Below, piece after piece: positions 17,601 to 28,647 of a stretch of DNA of 40,000 bases; the first letter of the stretch is position 1, and every line of letters starts with the position of its first letter. Where the stretch lies: the NCBI GenBank assembly GCA_009746045.1, contig RPFO01000246.1, positions 1,430,295 through 1,470,294 on the forward strand. Reading direction: 5' to 3'. The notes beneath the pieces were generated by a model. The model saw only the letters and a list, made by a program, of their open reading frames with translations, had not been told where the DNA came from and searched no databases. Source of the stretch: Mesostigma viride. Taxonomy: Eukaryota; Streptophyta; Mesostigmatophyceae; Mesostigmatales; Mesostigmataceae. The translations under genes and the position numbers were made by a program.

Positions 17601-19393
17601 CGTTGGATGTGGCCTTGTGGTGTCCCCCAGTTCGGGGACCAGCGTCTTCCTGTTTCCTCCGTGCCCTTGCAGCTGTCGTGCCTTTGTGTTGTTGCGTCAC
17701 TTGTCTTTGGGGGTCCCTCGGCCTGTGCCCATACCATCTGCCACGTCATGCACCGTGCCCACTCTCTGTGGGCTGCCCCGGTGCCTGTCATACCACTCAC
17801 TGGGTAACAAGCACACCCCGCGTATACCTTGGCTTTGCCATCCCATGCCTCGCTGCTTGCTTTGCTTGCCTCGCCCCCGTCATCTTCTGGAGTTGCATCT
17901 CACTTTCAATGCCAGCTGTTGATGGGTCAAGGGATCCAATAACCAGTGAGCATCTCTTAGACGTAAGATATAACCAGTGAGCATCTCTTAGACGTAAGAT
18001 ATCTGATGCATACGCAAAGACTCGTCTGTCCCTCGGTTGTCACTCTCTTGATCGTGGGGCGATGGTAGACTCCTATCACGCCACGGCTGGCCTCGCCATC
18101 AGGGAACCCAACGCATGAACTGCCTGCCTTGCATGGGTTCATGCCCCCCCTCACGGCCGTGCAGGTGAACGACTCGGGCCTGACGTCGTTCAAGATCCAG
18201 GACCAGGGCAAGCTGGTGGCAACAGGTGCGGCGGACGGCAGCACCACGCTGCTGGACCTGTGCGACGGCCTCGCGCAGGTGCAGCAGAGCGAGAAACAGA
18301 GCATCGCGCAGATGTTTGAGCGCGAGACCAAGCGCGAGAAGAACCTGGACGTGCGCGCAAAGGAGCTCAAGCTCAAGGCCAAGCGCGACGCGGGCAAGAG
18401 CGACGCAATCAACCTGGACCAGACGGATGAGGCCATTAAGCAGGTGAGTGCGCCCCGTCATTTCGCCATCAAGCAGGTGAGCGCGCCCCGTCATTTCGCC
18501 ATCAAGCAGGTGAGCGCGCCCCGTCATTTCGCCATCAAGCAGGGGAGTGCGCCTTTCCTTTTGCCTTGCCATCAAGCAGGGGAGGGGGCTGCTGTAGCTT
18601 TTGGGCCCCTTTGCATTCGCCGTAGTGTGCTGGTGCTTTAGCCTTTTAGGGCGCTGCTGCTGCTTTAGCCTTAGGGCGCTGCTGCTTTAGCCTTAGGGCG
18701 CTGCTACTTTAGCCTTAGGGCGCTCCTGCTTTAGCCTTAGGGCGCTGCTGCTTTAGCCTTAGGGCACTGCTGCTTAAGCCATAGTGCGCTGCTGCGGTAG
18801 CGTTTGGGGACTGTTTCCTTGGCCTAGCAGTGGCTTGTGTCGCGAGCGGGGCAAACTGCATGTGCATGTGCGCGCTATTAGCAGGTGTGCATGGTTTTTT
18901 TAACTGCCGCTGCCGATGCATGGATGACTGCCTCCCAATCAAAGTAGCCGCGGCCTGCTTTGCTGATACCCTGTCCACCAGCCCCGTAGATCACATCAGT
19001 AGCCCAGGGTGGCCCACATACCCTTTGCGCCTTGTCTCTGGCGATGCCTCCAACAAATGCGGTGGTCTTGTAGATTACAGGTAGTCACGTTGCTGCCAGG
19101 TGGGAATGGCGCCAGAAAAGCGCAAGTGGTGAAGTGCGTGCAAAGCATGCTGCAGCTAGATGGTTAGTCGGGCCAATGTGTAGTTGGATATGGGCAGCTA
19201 AGGGATCATAGTGGAGCTTAGGGGTGCCTGGTAGGATGTAGCTGACGCCTGTCTCTGGTTCGACATGCTCCCTTGTTTTTCTGTGCAGGTGGAGAAGGAA
19301 TTCTTCGAGATCATTGGGCCCGATACGGCTGAGGCCGCTGATTTTGATATCAAGGGAGCCATCACGCCTGCGGAGGAAACTAGCCAGCAGTAA
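14649..19393 (+). CDS. DNAI2: Axonemal outer-arm dynein intermediate chain 2 (IC69/ODA6-like, WD40)
   Basis: Six exons: 14649-14831, 15087-15458, 16293-16661, 17098-17508, 18165-18443 and 19289-19393. All junctions are GT-AG and phase 0, giving 572 residues, close to the 567 or so of Chlamydomonas IC69. The start [16 protein letters not shown] sits in a good context (ACCATGG). Conserved blocks follow family order: [70 protein letters not shown] and [16 protein letters not shown]. Exons 3-5 hold the WD40 propeller, and exon 5 ends in a charged helical tail with [12 protein letters not shown]. The protein sits at the base of the outer dynein arm and, with IC1 and light chains, anchors it to the doublet. 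Intron 5 begins with tandem duplicated donors (separate entry). Confidence 0.96.
16154..16195 (+). repeat. Two-unit tandem repeat in dynein intron 2
   Basis: A 20-21-bp unit containing CACGGACACTCTGAAACT occurs twice in a row. It has no evident role. Confidence 0.7.
17938..18001 (+). repeat. Two-unit 31-bp tandem repeat in dynein intron 4
   Basis: ATAACCAGTGAGCATCTC... to GTAAGAT is repeated back to back. Each unit contains GTAAGAT- and GTGAGC-like donor motifs, but neither sits after an exon-like sequence. Confidence 0.75.
18438..18579 (+). repeat. 33-bp tandem repeat spanning the exon 5/intron 5 junction
   Basis: The last six exon bases AAGCAG plus the donor and following sequence (GTGAG(T/C)GCGCCCCGTCA...) are repeated. 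AAGCAG|GT donors occur at 18444, 18477 and 18510. Two further units at 18544 and 18580 read AAGCAG|GG and have lost the GT. The unit length is a multiple of three and the repeat is open in the dynein frame, so each later donor would add 11 residues. Confidence 0.9.
18650..18800 (+). repeat. 19-bp minisatellite in dynein intron 5
   Basis: Imperfect units of CTGCTTTAGCCTTAGGGCG occur about seven times, decaying toward the right end. Confidence 0.85.
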
Positions 19394-19791
19394 AGGATTG
19401 AGCATGCATAACATGTTGCCGGGTTGGAGGGTGCGAACTTCATAAAGACAGTGGTCCTACCCATGGCATGCCTTTGGCCAAGACATGGGCTGATACAGTA
19501 AGAATTACACATAAGGGATTCCCCGTTCGTTGCTTTGGGGGATAGCGTGCACCTATTGCAGGTGTATGATATGTATCTGGTTGTCTCCTTGGTATGAGCG
19601 CGAGCTTAGTAGAACTTTTGGTATTGGAACTTTTGCATGGCCTATATTCTGCCAACCAGAATTACATCAATCATTGTTTTTCATAGATTGAGCGGGGCGT
19701 GGTTCTGCATGCATGATCAATGGCAGCCATATACACATGCAATGAATGTTATGAACTTCGCCAGGCATGCATGATTGTCTTGAGCACTTAA
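19394..19791. other. Downstream flank of the dynein gene
   Basis: This is 3' UTR plus spacer of about 400 bp. No coding sequence or clear polyadenylation signal can be assigned by eye. Confidence 0.45.
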
Positions 19792-20657
19792 AGGCGCTGG
19801 TCAATGTCGCGGAGCTGGGCGGTGATGGAGTCGGTGGAGGCGGAGGGGGGGGGGGGGGGGGAGGCGAGGAGGGTGGCGGTGGCGGTGGGGATGGTGGGGA
19901 GCTCAGCAGCCAGCTTACGACCCAAAGCTTGCATTTCGCAAGCGATCGAGGGGCGTCACGTGCTGTGAGAGGAGGCGGAGGAGGGCGAATTCGGTCAAGG
20001 GGACGGGTTGCCAGAGGTCCGCGGAACAGCGTTGAAGGATGGAAAAGATCGAGGGCGGCAAGCTGAAGTCGCGGTCGCGACCAGCCAGACAGGTCAGCTG
20101 AGCGGAGCTGAAACTCGCCGTCAGACTGGCTGCGGAAGCATTTGTGGCGTTGGAGGCGCTGGCAAAGGTCAAGAAGGGAGGAATACGACCCATAAAACAG
20201 GAGCTCCAGTATCCGGATGTGTGGCCTGTCGAAATAGCCGGGTCTGTAATTGACGTCAAAGGTGGAAAATAACTCATCAACGTCAAAGTCGGACTCAGAC
20301 CAGCTAGGTTCGGTTGGGCGGCTGCGTTTGGGCTCGGGCGAGGCTGAAGGTGAGGCAGGAAGCCCGGGAGGGGGCTGGGCGATCACCAGTGCGCGACTAG
20401 TGTCACTGCTGCCTGGCGGGCCTGAGGGCGAAGCTACAGCCGGAGCTGCAGACGTATTTTCATTGCCGAGCGCAGCCGCCAGGCTGCGTTGAGTCGAGGC
20501 GCGTTTGTTCGCCATATATTGCGTAATAGCGTCGGAAAATTATATCAGCATGTGCGTCTTAGAAAGACGAAGCGATTGTGATATTCACGGCTAAATTCGG
20601 TGCTCAAACGTGAAAGTTATGAGCGCCGCCATCAGCCATGGCTACCTCGTGGCTCGT
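19792..20657 (-). pseudogene. Truncated ORF1-only retroelement copy (copy A)
   Basis: The 5' end on the minus strand (ACGAGCCACGAGG then GCCATGGCTGA) matches copies B and C. The ORF starts at ATG 20515 (MANKRASTQRSLAAALGNEN...) with the family block S-P-E-P-K-R-S-R. The frame shifts near 19960, and a Pro-coding homopolymer (about 19841-19860) follows. Homology to the other copies stops at about 19792, just after the codons for D-I-D-Q-R-L. The C-terminal RNA-binding part and the 3' UTR are therefore missing. A 3'-truncated copy is odd for a target-primed element and suggests later deletion. I find no target duplication. Confidence 0.75.
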
Positions 20658-20952
20658 TTATAGTGCTGGTCACAAGACAACTACCAATGTAATTTACCAA
20701 TAATTGCCACCAAAATAATATTTTTTGTCTTCTTAGATCTGCTGTGGACTGCCGAAGAATAAAAAACATGACCACGGCGCAGCCAGTGCAACTGATGGGT
20801 GAGCCTCGATCTTTGGCTGTATTGGCCACGCCTTCCCCAGCACAAGAGAGCAGAACGGGAACAAAGTTCAATGGCTTGCCCATAAACCATGAAGTGGAGA
20901 CGTAAATTTTTAAACAAAAGCCTTGGCCTCCTTTCTTCGAAACAACACGGTA

Positions 20953-23900
20953 TCAGACTGCCGGTTCTTCCAGCTCCTTGAAGCACACCGGGCATGCCTG
21001 ATGCAGGGTTGTGGTGACAGCATTAGCACGTAGGAAAGTAGTTAGCCTTGGGCATTGAGGACTGTGGCAGAGCTAACAGCACATGTACAACTGTCCAGGG
21101 CATTGGTCCTTGCCGAGATAGCGCTGCCAACTAGTACTAAATGAATGACCAAAAGAATTTTGGAATGCATGACCACGAGGCAATATCTTGATAAGCGAAC
21201 GTACCTTGACCATAACACAAATGCAAGTTTTGCAATGAAAAACGAAGGCATAGGAAATATAACGATTGCTTCGAGCAGTGGTGCATTGAACAACGCCAGC
21301 CGAAAACAAACCAACGCTACTCCAGAAGGGCAGAGCAAGCTGTAAGAACAAGCACCTGTGACGACACACTCCATGCAGTCACAGTTTTCAACTTGACGAT
21401 GCATCCACAGTCCCATGGGACTGCAAATTAAACCTGGCCTTCGTAGGTGTACAATCAGGACTGCGGGAAAGAAAACCACCATCATTACGGGACAACACAG
21501 GCCGCAGCACATGAGCAAACATTTAATCTGCTGCATATTCCCCAAGGCCCACTAGCCCTTCCGTCTCTCTCACCTTGTTGATGCCCAGCCACTGCTCGAT
21601 GCACGGCGTGTGGTATTCGTGCACACAAGGCAGGCGCGCCAAGCCATCGCCGGCCTCAAACTCCATGCGGCAGATGGCACACCTGCACAGGGCGCATTAA
21701 CAACAGGCATTAAAGGTAAACACGTCAGGCCAACTTCAGGACGAGGCAAATCCACACGCGGAACACGCGAAGATCTAGTGAGCACAGGCAGAGTGCAGAA
21801 GAGCACAAGCTGGGAGCAGACAAGCGCATGATGTTGCATATTCACGGTGTGTACAAGCTGTGAGTTATGAGTTGGCGACGCCAAGGCGGCCCATACTCGA
21901 TTAAAGAGCCCAATTGGTATCGATATTCACCTACCAACTTGCGTTCGCCGCCCTTATTCACACAACATGCATTCACAATGCCTTTGGGACTTAGTCTTCA
22001 GCAAAGCATGGAGGCTAAACAGAATGGGCTAGAGCACCAGCACTAGACGAGCGAGGGCAACCACTGAGGAGGCCACGCATTGTGGCTACACATACTGCTC
22101 CTCGCTGCGCCGCTCGGCCTCCTCCTTGCCCAGCTCCCGCTTCACCAAAGAGGCGATGCGCTGCGAGGACGCACCGCGGCTCTGCACGCCCACCACCTCG
22201 CCCAGAAAGATGAGCTCCTGCACGCCCACAGCGGGTGGTGTGCGTGTGGGGGGTGGACGGGTACAGATAACACCATGATTTGGTGTGTGTGTGGGGGGGT
22301 GGACAGGTACAGACAAGAACTTGCTTAGGTTAAGATGGGTAAGCTTGTTTAGGGATATGGCTAGGAACACCAGACACCTGGAGTGGCTGCTCACGTGCCA
22401 TTGCGAGTGCGGATGCATGTGCGTTGGGAACATGTTTACCTGAGCCATTCTAGTGCCAGAATGGTGTGCGGGCATGACACCATACCAAGCAGGATGCCAC
22501 AGAATGACCATACCATCAGGAGGCCTTACACACCATGCCACACGTTACGCAACAAGACCAGGCTCTTGCCCACCTCGTACGTCATGCGGTCCGGGTTCAG
22601 CACCTCCTCCGCTTCTTCGTCGCTGTACTCGCCCTCGCCCTCGTCCCCGTCGCCGTCACTGTGGTCATGGTGTGCTGGCAGAGGGATGCCCTGCATGCGT
22701 GACATCAACAGCAACGAGAGGCCGTGTGCGGACATGGACGTGGGCCGAACACCAAAGTCAGCCAGTAGAGTCAGAGTGCCTGAAGGGGGGGGGACATCCA
22801 GCCAAAACAGCACACTCCGTCGTGTCTCCGGCGCGGCACCTCCGGACGTGGAGCTAGCACCCAAAACGGGGGGAAATGTGTCCGGCAGCAGAATTTTGGC
22901 GACGGAGTGTACTCCTGTCGAAACTTTCAGGGCGGCGCGAAGGAAAATTTCCAGGAGCTAACTCCTCCCGCCGGTCCGGTGCCTGGTTTTAGGAAAGGAG
23001 TGCGCTCTGGTGATCCCGCTAGCTCGGTCCGGCGTTTGATTTTAAGTGTAGGAGTCCGCTTTGGCCCTGCTGTACTTACAACTTACGCTGAGAAGTTACC
23101 AAGTATTGGTTGATTCTAGGAAGCCGTATCAACTTTCAGGCAGGCGTCAGGTTGTTGTTGATTCTGACACCGGACCTGGCGTCAGGCAATAGGCATCGAA
23201 TTTCCGCCGGCTTGACGTCATTCTTGCAAGTTTCCGCCATTGCACCAACAACCAGCCTGAAGCCGGAGCACTGCAGTACAAAATGTTTAATTATCATTGA
23301 ACTGCTCCTACTTGGAGACTATGCTAATATTATCGCTTACTAAGAGCTTCTACTAAGAGATGCTAAAAATAGCGCCACGTGTCGTACAACCAACGTAGCT
23401 CGTAGCACACTCCCAAAGTTGCCGTTTTCGATCCGGCGCAGCCTTTTGGCTGACAGAGCGCACTCAGCGATTTTTCACTTTCGCTGGCGCCGGGCGGCGC
23501 GGTAGGCCAAACCAGGGAGTACGCTCTTGTACGATTTAGGGGGGGATGTCCCCCCTCCTGTGCCTGATAATCACTACCGCGGAAGGTTTTTAGTCAACCA
23601 ATGAGGAGCACGGCCATGCCCACGGGCCAAGCTCATGTGGCAGGGAGACACGTGTCTAGCCATGCGCCCGCAGGCACGTTGCAAGTGACGGTTGACAGCC
23701 CGCACCTCGCATCACAGCAATGCGTGGAAAATTCATGAACACCTAGAACAGGGGAAAACAAGAGCGACGTGGCCTGCAGAACAGACGGGCCACAGGGAGG
23801 AAGCGATGGCGCAGATGGGACGGGGCAGCGGCAAGCAGCGCCTCACAGCCACGCGGAGCAACCACCCCTTGCCTTCGTACCTGCCGCAGCGCGTCGCCGT

Positions 23901-26900
23901 ACAGCTGGGCCGCGGGGTCTAGCGCGCCGTCCTCTGGTGCATGTGGGGGGGCAGGGATGCGCCGAGTCATGCAGCGGCAGGGGAAAACATGGCCAGGGCA
24001 TCTTGGTGAGCCAATACGGCAAGGGTGGCCGACAACAGCTGTCCAACAAGCCTGACAACAGAGGCGTGCCAAACTTCTTACGGAACACCCGAGGAGTGGA
24101 AATGCGCCGCCTGAAGGTGCAAGGAAACCTGTATCTTAACTTAAGCATATGCAGGTGGTGAACTGAAGCTCACAGTTGGACCCAAGCCTAGAAAATTTCC
24201 CTCCCTCCAAGAATGTCGAACCCTTGACGCCAGCAAACACCTTGCAGCAGACCTGAAGCCATCGCGACCACCATTTAACCGACTGCGGATGGCACCTGGC
24301 CCCAGCCCCGCTGACGCTTACCACACTCGTTCTGCCAGATGTGGTACTGATGGCCACGACATGCCTGACGCGATCATGCTGGCGTTGGCGCCATGTCGTG
24401 TGCAATCGCGAACCCAACACCTTCCATCCGCTGCAGCGCCATCATGCGCGCCTCATCTGCCATCCGCTGCAGCGCCATCATGCGCGCCTCACCTGCCATC
24501 CGCTGCAGCGCCATCATGCGCGCCTCACCTGCCATCCGCTGCAGCGCCATCATGCACGCCTCACCTGCCATCCGCTGCAGCGCCATCATGCGCGCCTCAC
24601 CTGCCATCCGCTGCAGCGCCATCATGCGCGCCTCACCTGCCATCCGCTGCAGCGCCATCATGTGCGCCTCAACTGCCATCCGCTGCAGCCCCATCATGCG
24701 CGCCTCACCTGCCATCCGCTGCAGCGCCATCATGCGCGCCTCACCTGCCATCCGCTGCAGCGCCATCATGCGCGCCTCACCTGCCATCCGCTGCAGCGCC
24801 ATCATGCACGCCTCACCTGCCATCCGCTGCAGCGCCATCATGCGCGCCTCACCTGCCATCCGCTGCAGCGCCATCATGCACGCCTCACCTGCCATCCGCT
24901 GCAGCGCCATCATGCACGCCTCACCTGCCATCCGCTGCAGCGCCATCATGCGCGCCTCACCTGCCATCCGCTGCAGCGCCATCGTGCGCGCCTCACCTTC
25001 CATCCGCTGCAGCGCCATCATGCACGCCTCACCTGCCATCCGCTGCAGCGCCATCGTGCACGCCTCACCTGCCATCCGCTGCAGCGCCATCATGCGCGCC
25101 TCACCTGCCATTCGCTGCAGCGCCATCATGCGCGCCTCACCTGCCATCCGCTGCAGCGCCATCATGCGCGCCTCATCTGCCATCCGCTGCAGCGCCATCA
25201 TGCACGCCTCACCTGCCATCCGCTGCAGCGCCATCATGCACGCCTCACCTGCCATCCGCTGCAGCGCCATCATGCACGCCTCACCTGCCATCCGCTGCAG
25301 CGCCATCATGCGCGCCTCACCTGCCATCCGCTGCAGCGCCATCATGCGCGCCTCACCTGCCATCCGCTGCAGCGCCATCATGCGCGCCTCACCTGCCATC
25401 CGCTGCAGCGCCATCATGCGCGCCTCACCTGCCATCCGCTGCAGCGCCATCATGCACGCCTCACCTGCCATCCGCTGCAGCGCCATCATGCGCGCCTCAC
25501 CTGCCATCCGCTGCAGCGCCATCATGCACGCCTCACCTGCCATCCGCTGCAGCGCCATCATGCACGCCTCACCTGCCATCCGCTGCAGCGCCATCATGCA
25601 CGCCTCACCTGCCATCCGCTGCAGCGCCATCATGCACGCCTCACCTGCCATCCGCTGCAGCGCCATCATGCACGCCTCACCTGCCATCCGCTGCAGCGCC
25701 ATCATGCACGCCTCACCTGCCATCCGCTGCAGCGCCATCATGCGCGCCTCACCTGCCATCCGCTGCAGCGCCATCATGCGCGCCTCACCTGCCATCCGCT
25801 GCAGCGCCATCATGCACGCCTCACCTGCCATCCGCTGCAGCGCCATCATGCACGCCTCACCTGCCATCCGCTGCAGCGCCATCATGCACGCCTCACCTGC
25901 CATCCGCTGCAGCGCCATCATGCACGCCTCACCTGCCATCCAGCGCCATCATGCGCGCCTCACCTGCCATCCGCTGCAGCGCCATCATGCACGCCTCACC
26001 TGCCATCCGCTGCAGCGCCATCATGCACGCCTCACCTGCCATCCGCTGCAGCGCCATCATGCGCGCCTCACCTGCCATCCGCTGCAGCGCCATCATGCGC
26101 GCGGTCGTCTCCCGGTCCTCTGCCTCCTGCAGCGCGCGTGCAAACGCCTCGTCATCGTCATAGTCCTCCCCACGCACCAGGTCGCCCACCGACGTTTCAC
26201 CGCCCTCCACATCACCGGAGGGCTCCCCTACTTCACCCTCCCTTGCGGCTACCCCTCCGCGGGCCATGGAGCCACCCTCTAGCGGCCCATCATACGCGAG
26301 TGCTGCTGCGCCGGAATCAGTGTCCCGCGTGGACATGCCATCACCATGCCCGCTCGCCCCTTCATCCGCGCTCAAAGGAGGTGGCCCACCCTCTTCAGCC
26401 ATGCCATTTGGGCGCAGGCCGGAGCGGCGCAGAGACGCCCGGCCTTCCTGACGCGCACTGCCGGCGTGGCCGATGCCAGCATGTAACCCCGCCGCCAGGT
26501 GCACCCCCTGCAGCTCCAGCGGGCTGCTGTGGGTGCGGCCGTGGCGCGCAGGTGGGAGCGGCTGGCTGACTGAGCGCTGCAGTGACAGCGCGTAGTAGGC
26601 ATTCTCCTGCTCCTGCAGCGCACGCGCCAGCTCAAGGTCCGACTCTGCCACAGATCGACGCACGCTGGGGGCGCCACCGGAGCTCGCCACGTCGCCACCC
26701 CCCCTGCGGCTGCGGCGCGAGATGCCCGCCACGCGCGGCGACTCGGACGGAACAGCTGACGCCTCTGGGAATGACATGCCGTGGGCCCCTGGCTGGGCTT
26801 GATGGGGTGGGTGCCTCTCTGGCGCCACAGTTGTTTCCCGGCTCGTGAGGGCTGCTGGCACAGCTGCGTTATGATTTATCGTGTTCTGGGCACGATAGCA

Positions 26901-27206
26901 GTGGGTGGAGCTCCTCACCCCCCCGGTTGCCACCCCTGAGTTGCTGCTCGTTGAGGGTGAGTCGTCGCAAGTGCTGGGTGGGCGGTTCTCGTTTTCATCC
27001 GCACATTCGGGGCTGGGGCTGCCCCCGCGCGCATGGCCCGGCTTGCGGTCATCAGCAGAAGAGAGCGAGGAGGGCAGCAGGTGGGATGGGGGCAGCTCGC
27101 AGTTCTTGGGCAGCAGGGGTGCCCCCCCGCTGCTGGCCTCCACCACTATGCCTGCAGTGGTCTTGCCCAGGGTGGAGCTGGATGCATGGCCCAGATCCGC
27201 AGACAT
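20953..27206 (-). CDS. RING-H2 E3 ubiquitin ligase (BIG BROTHER-like) with Met-rich tandem repeats
   Basis: Six minus-strand exons: 27206 (or an in-frame ATG at 27251 or 27416) to 24421, then 23933-23881, 22690-22574, 22217-22090, 21682-21574 and 20997-20953. Phases match at each GT-AG junction. Exon 1 is Ser/Pro-rich, has two A-L-Q-E motifs (ELARALQEQENAYYAL and DDDEAFARALQEAED) and runs into about 46 copies of RMAGEA(R/C)MMALQ. Exon 3 is acidic and ends N-P-D-R-M-T-Y-E. Exon 4 gives E-L-I-F-L-G-E-V-V-G-V-Q-S-R-G. Exons 5-6 form a RING: C-A-I-C, L-P-C-V-H-E-Y-H-T-P-C-I-E-Q-W-L and C-P-V-C (C3H2C3). The M-T-Y-E-E-L...G plus RING order is that of plant BIG BROTHER-type ligases, so ubiquitin transfer from an E2 is expected. 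One repeat unit (25929-25945) lacks 5 bp, which breaks the frame. Confidence 0.88.
22784..23559. mobile_element. Non-autonomous DNA transposon (MITE) in E3 intron 2
   Basis: The ends are 16-bp terminal inverted repeats, AGGGGGGGGGACATCC at left and AGGAGGGGGGACATCC (reverse complement of the right end), with one mismatch. The element is flanked by the exact 8-bp direct repeat GTGCCTGA (22776-22783 and 23560-23567). The 776-bp interior has no transposase frame. It has several subterminal GGAGT(G/C)NNCTC-like motifs on both strands. An 8-bp duplication fits hAT-type (or another 8-bp TSD) elements; the superfamily is inferred. The element lies wholly within the intron. Confidence 0.88.
24424..26100 (-). 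repeat. 36-bp tandem repeat array, about 46 units (coding)
   Basis: The unit on the plus strand is GCCATCCGCTGCAGCGCCAT followed by CATG(C/A)(G/A)... On the gene strand it encodes R-M-A-G-E-A-(R/C)-M-M-A-L-Q. Variation is concentrated at a single CGC/TGC codon, with rare V, D, T and E variants. Units are contiguous without spacers. One unit at about 25935 has lost GCTGC. Because 36 is a multiple of three and the unit lacks stops in most frames, long antisense frames also appear here; they are shadows. Confidence 0.97.
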
Positions 27207-28362
27207 CGTGACATGTGGCACGCCACTCCTCCTGCACGGTGCGGTGAGCATGGGGGTGCGCAGGTGGTAAAATGCCGTAACAGTACAGTTGGGTGAGTGG
27301 CATTCCGGCAGAAATGGTTGCGTGTAGTTGCCCTGTAAAAGATGCAGTCCCCCGAATGCCCACTGCTGTGACCACGCCTGAAATACAGAGCGTCGGCTGG
27401 ACTGATCAATTCGCATGAATGAGCCGGGTAAGGCAAGTCACTCGGACGCGGTATTTGAAGGTTAGAGCCTATGACGTCTGGACGTCCGAATTAACATGGT
27501 GTAAAGTTAGAAAAGGGTTGCATAGACAGTTTCAGCTAACAATGGGCCAGATGCTTGGTATGCAGTGGAAAAAATTCCATGGCAGAGGGGGATCTAGTCA
27601 AGGTTTTGCCACCGCGGCGAAGGCGCAGAACAAAAAAAGCCGCGGCCAGTGTCGACAACCGCCGAAATCTCGCGCTGGTTGAAATGCCCACATCACGGGA
27701 ATTTTCAAGGCTAGCGAGGCAATCTGAGTGAAAACAGCTGAGTCGAGGCTGCTCAACTACTGGCAGCTCCATACATTGAAAATGTACCGACGCTTCGGGA
27801 AGATGCGAGTACAATCTGGGTCATTGTCGTGTCTTCCATCCACATTTCTACTGCAGTTCAGGTGCGAGGGCTAGCCGCGGCCACTAGGCATCTATTCTGG
27901 GCTGATAAGCATCAACGGCGAGACAGAACCCAACCCAGAACGAGGAGTTGTACGGCATATAAACCACCCATTCCTGTCCAGCCATGGAGTAGATTCAGTC
28001 ACGTATTACGCCACTTACATTTTGGGGAGATTGGCGAGACGACAATTACCGGACGCGATGTGCTTGTTTGGTCCAAGAATTATTTATTTGAACTAGAAAT
28101 ACAGCGTCTCCCCAAAGAAAAGGGCGGACTGCTATATCCGATGAGTAGAGCTGCTGGATTGACGGGGCGGACGTTGAGACGACCAATATTACGCACCAAT
28201 CTTGCCTGTATGGACGCCTCAACTGATTTGACCTCGGTGACCGTTGTAATTGCATGGATGGGCCATTGGGCTGGCTGGCATTTTTGAACGTCACGCCAAT
28301 CACGGCCCCAATCACGCCATGGGCGGATGGGCCACACAGGGAGGCCCAGACAGTCATCCCCG

Positions 28363-28405
28363 GTTAAGTTACGATCGCCGCCAAATTTCGGCGTCGTAAC
28401 TTAAC
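28363..28405. repeat. Near-perfect palindrome (hairpin)
   Basis: GTTAAGTTACGA at 28363 pairs with TCGTAACTTAAC ending at 28405. The stem continues through CGCCG/CGGCG after a one-base bulge, leaving a loop of about 7 nt. No terminator-like U-run follows. Confidence 0.8.
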
Positions 28406-28467
28406 GCGGGGACGAAACCTTAGCGTTAGAATTAGGCTAGCAGCCCAACCCCTTCCTCCTCTGACAG

Positions 28468-28560
28468 TTGTTGTTGTTGTGTCCCACGCCGCACATGGGC
28501 AGCAGAGAATCTATAGTGGCCGAGGGCCGGATATATTTAGTATCGGTGCTACTATCGGGG
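28468..28560 (-). mobile_element. (AAC)n-tailed mini-retroposon with 13-bp TSD
   Basis: Read on the minus strand, a 93-bp insert ends ...CTGCTGCCCATGTGCGGC, GTGGGACAC, (AAC)n. It is flanked by CCTCCTCTGACAG at 28455-28467 and 28561-28573. The tail and long duplication indicate retroposition with 5' truncation. Confidence 0.88.
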
Positions 28561-28604
28561 CCTCCTCTGACAGTAGGTAAGTAACCTACTTACATAGTAA
28601 TTGT

Positions 28605-28647
28605 ACGGCCACTCTAGATTCTCTGCTGCCCTTGGGCGGCGTGGGAC

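Noticed and set aside
16786-17700. 304-codon minus-strand ORF
   Set aside because: It is antisense to dynein exon 4 and intron 3; its composition follows the GC-rich codons of the sense gene.
24424-26100. Regular 36-bp repeats as a CRISPR array
   Set aside because: Units are contiguous with no spacers, lie in a eukaryotic coding exon, and no cas genes are present.
24289-26569. Very long plus-strand open frames (over 600 codons) rich in HARLTCHPLQRH, PSAAAPSC or AIRCSAIM repeats
   Set aside because: They are antisense readings of the 36-bp coding array. The minus strand has splice sites and a RING in phase, and the plus frames have no domain.
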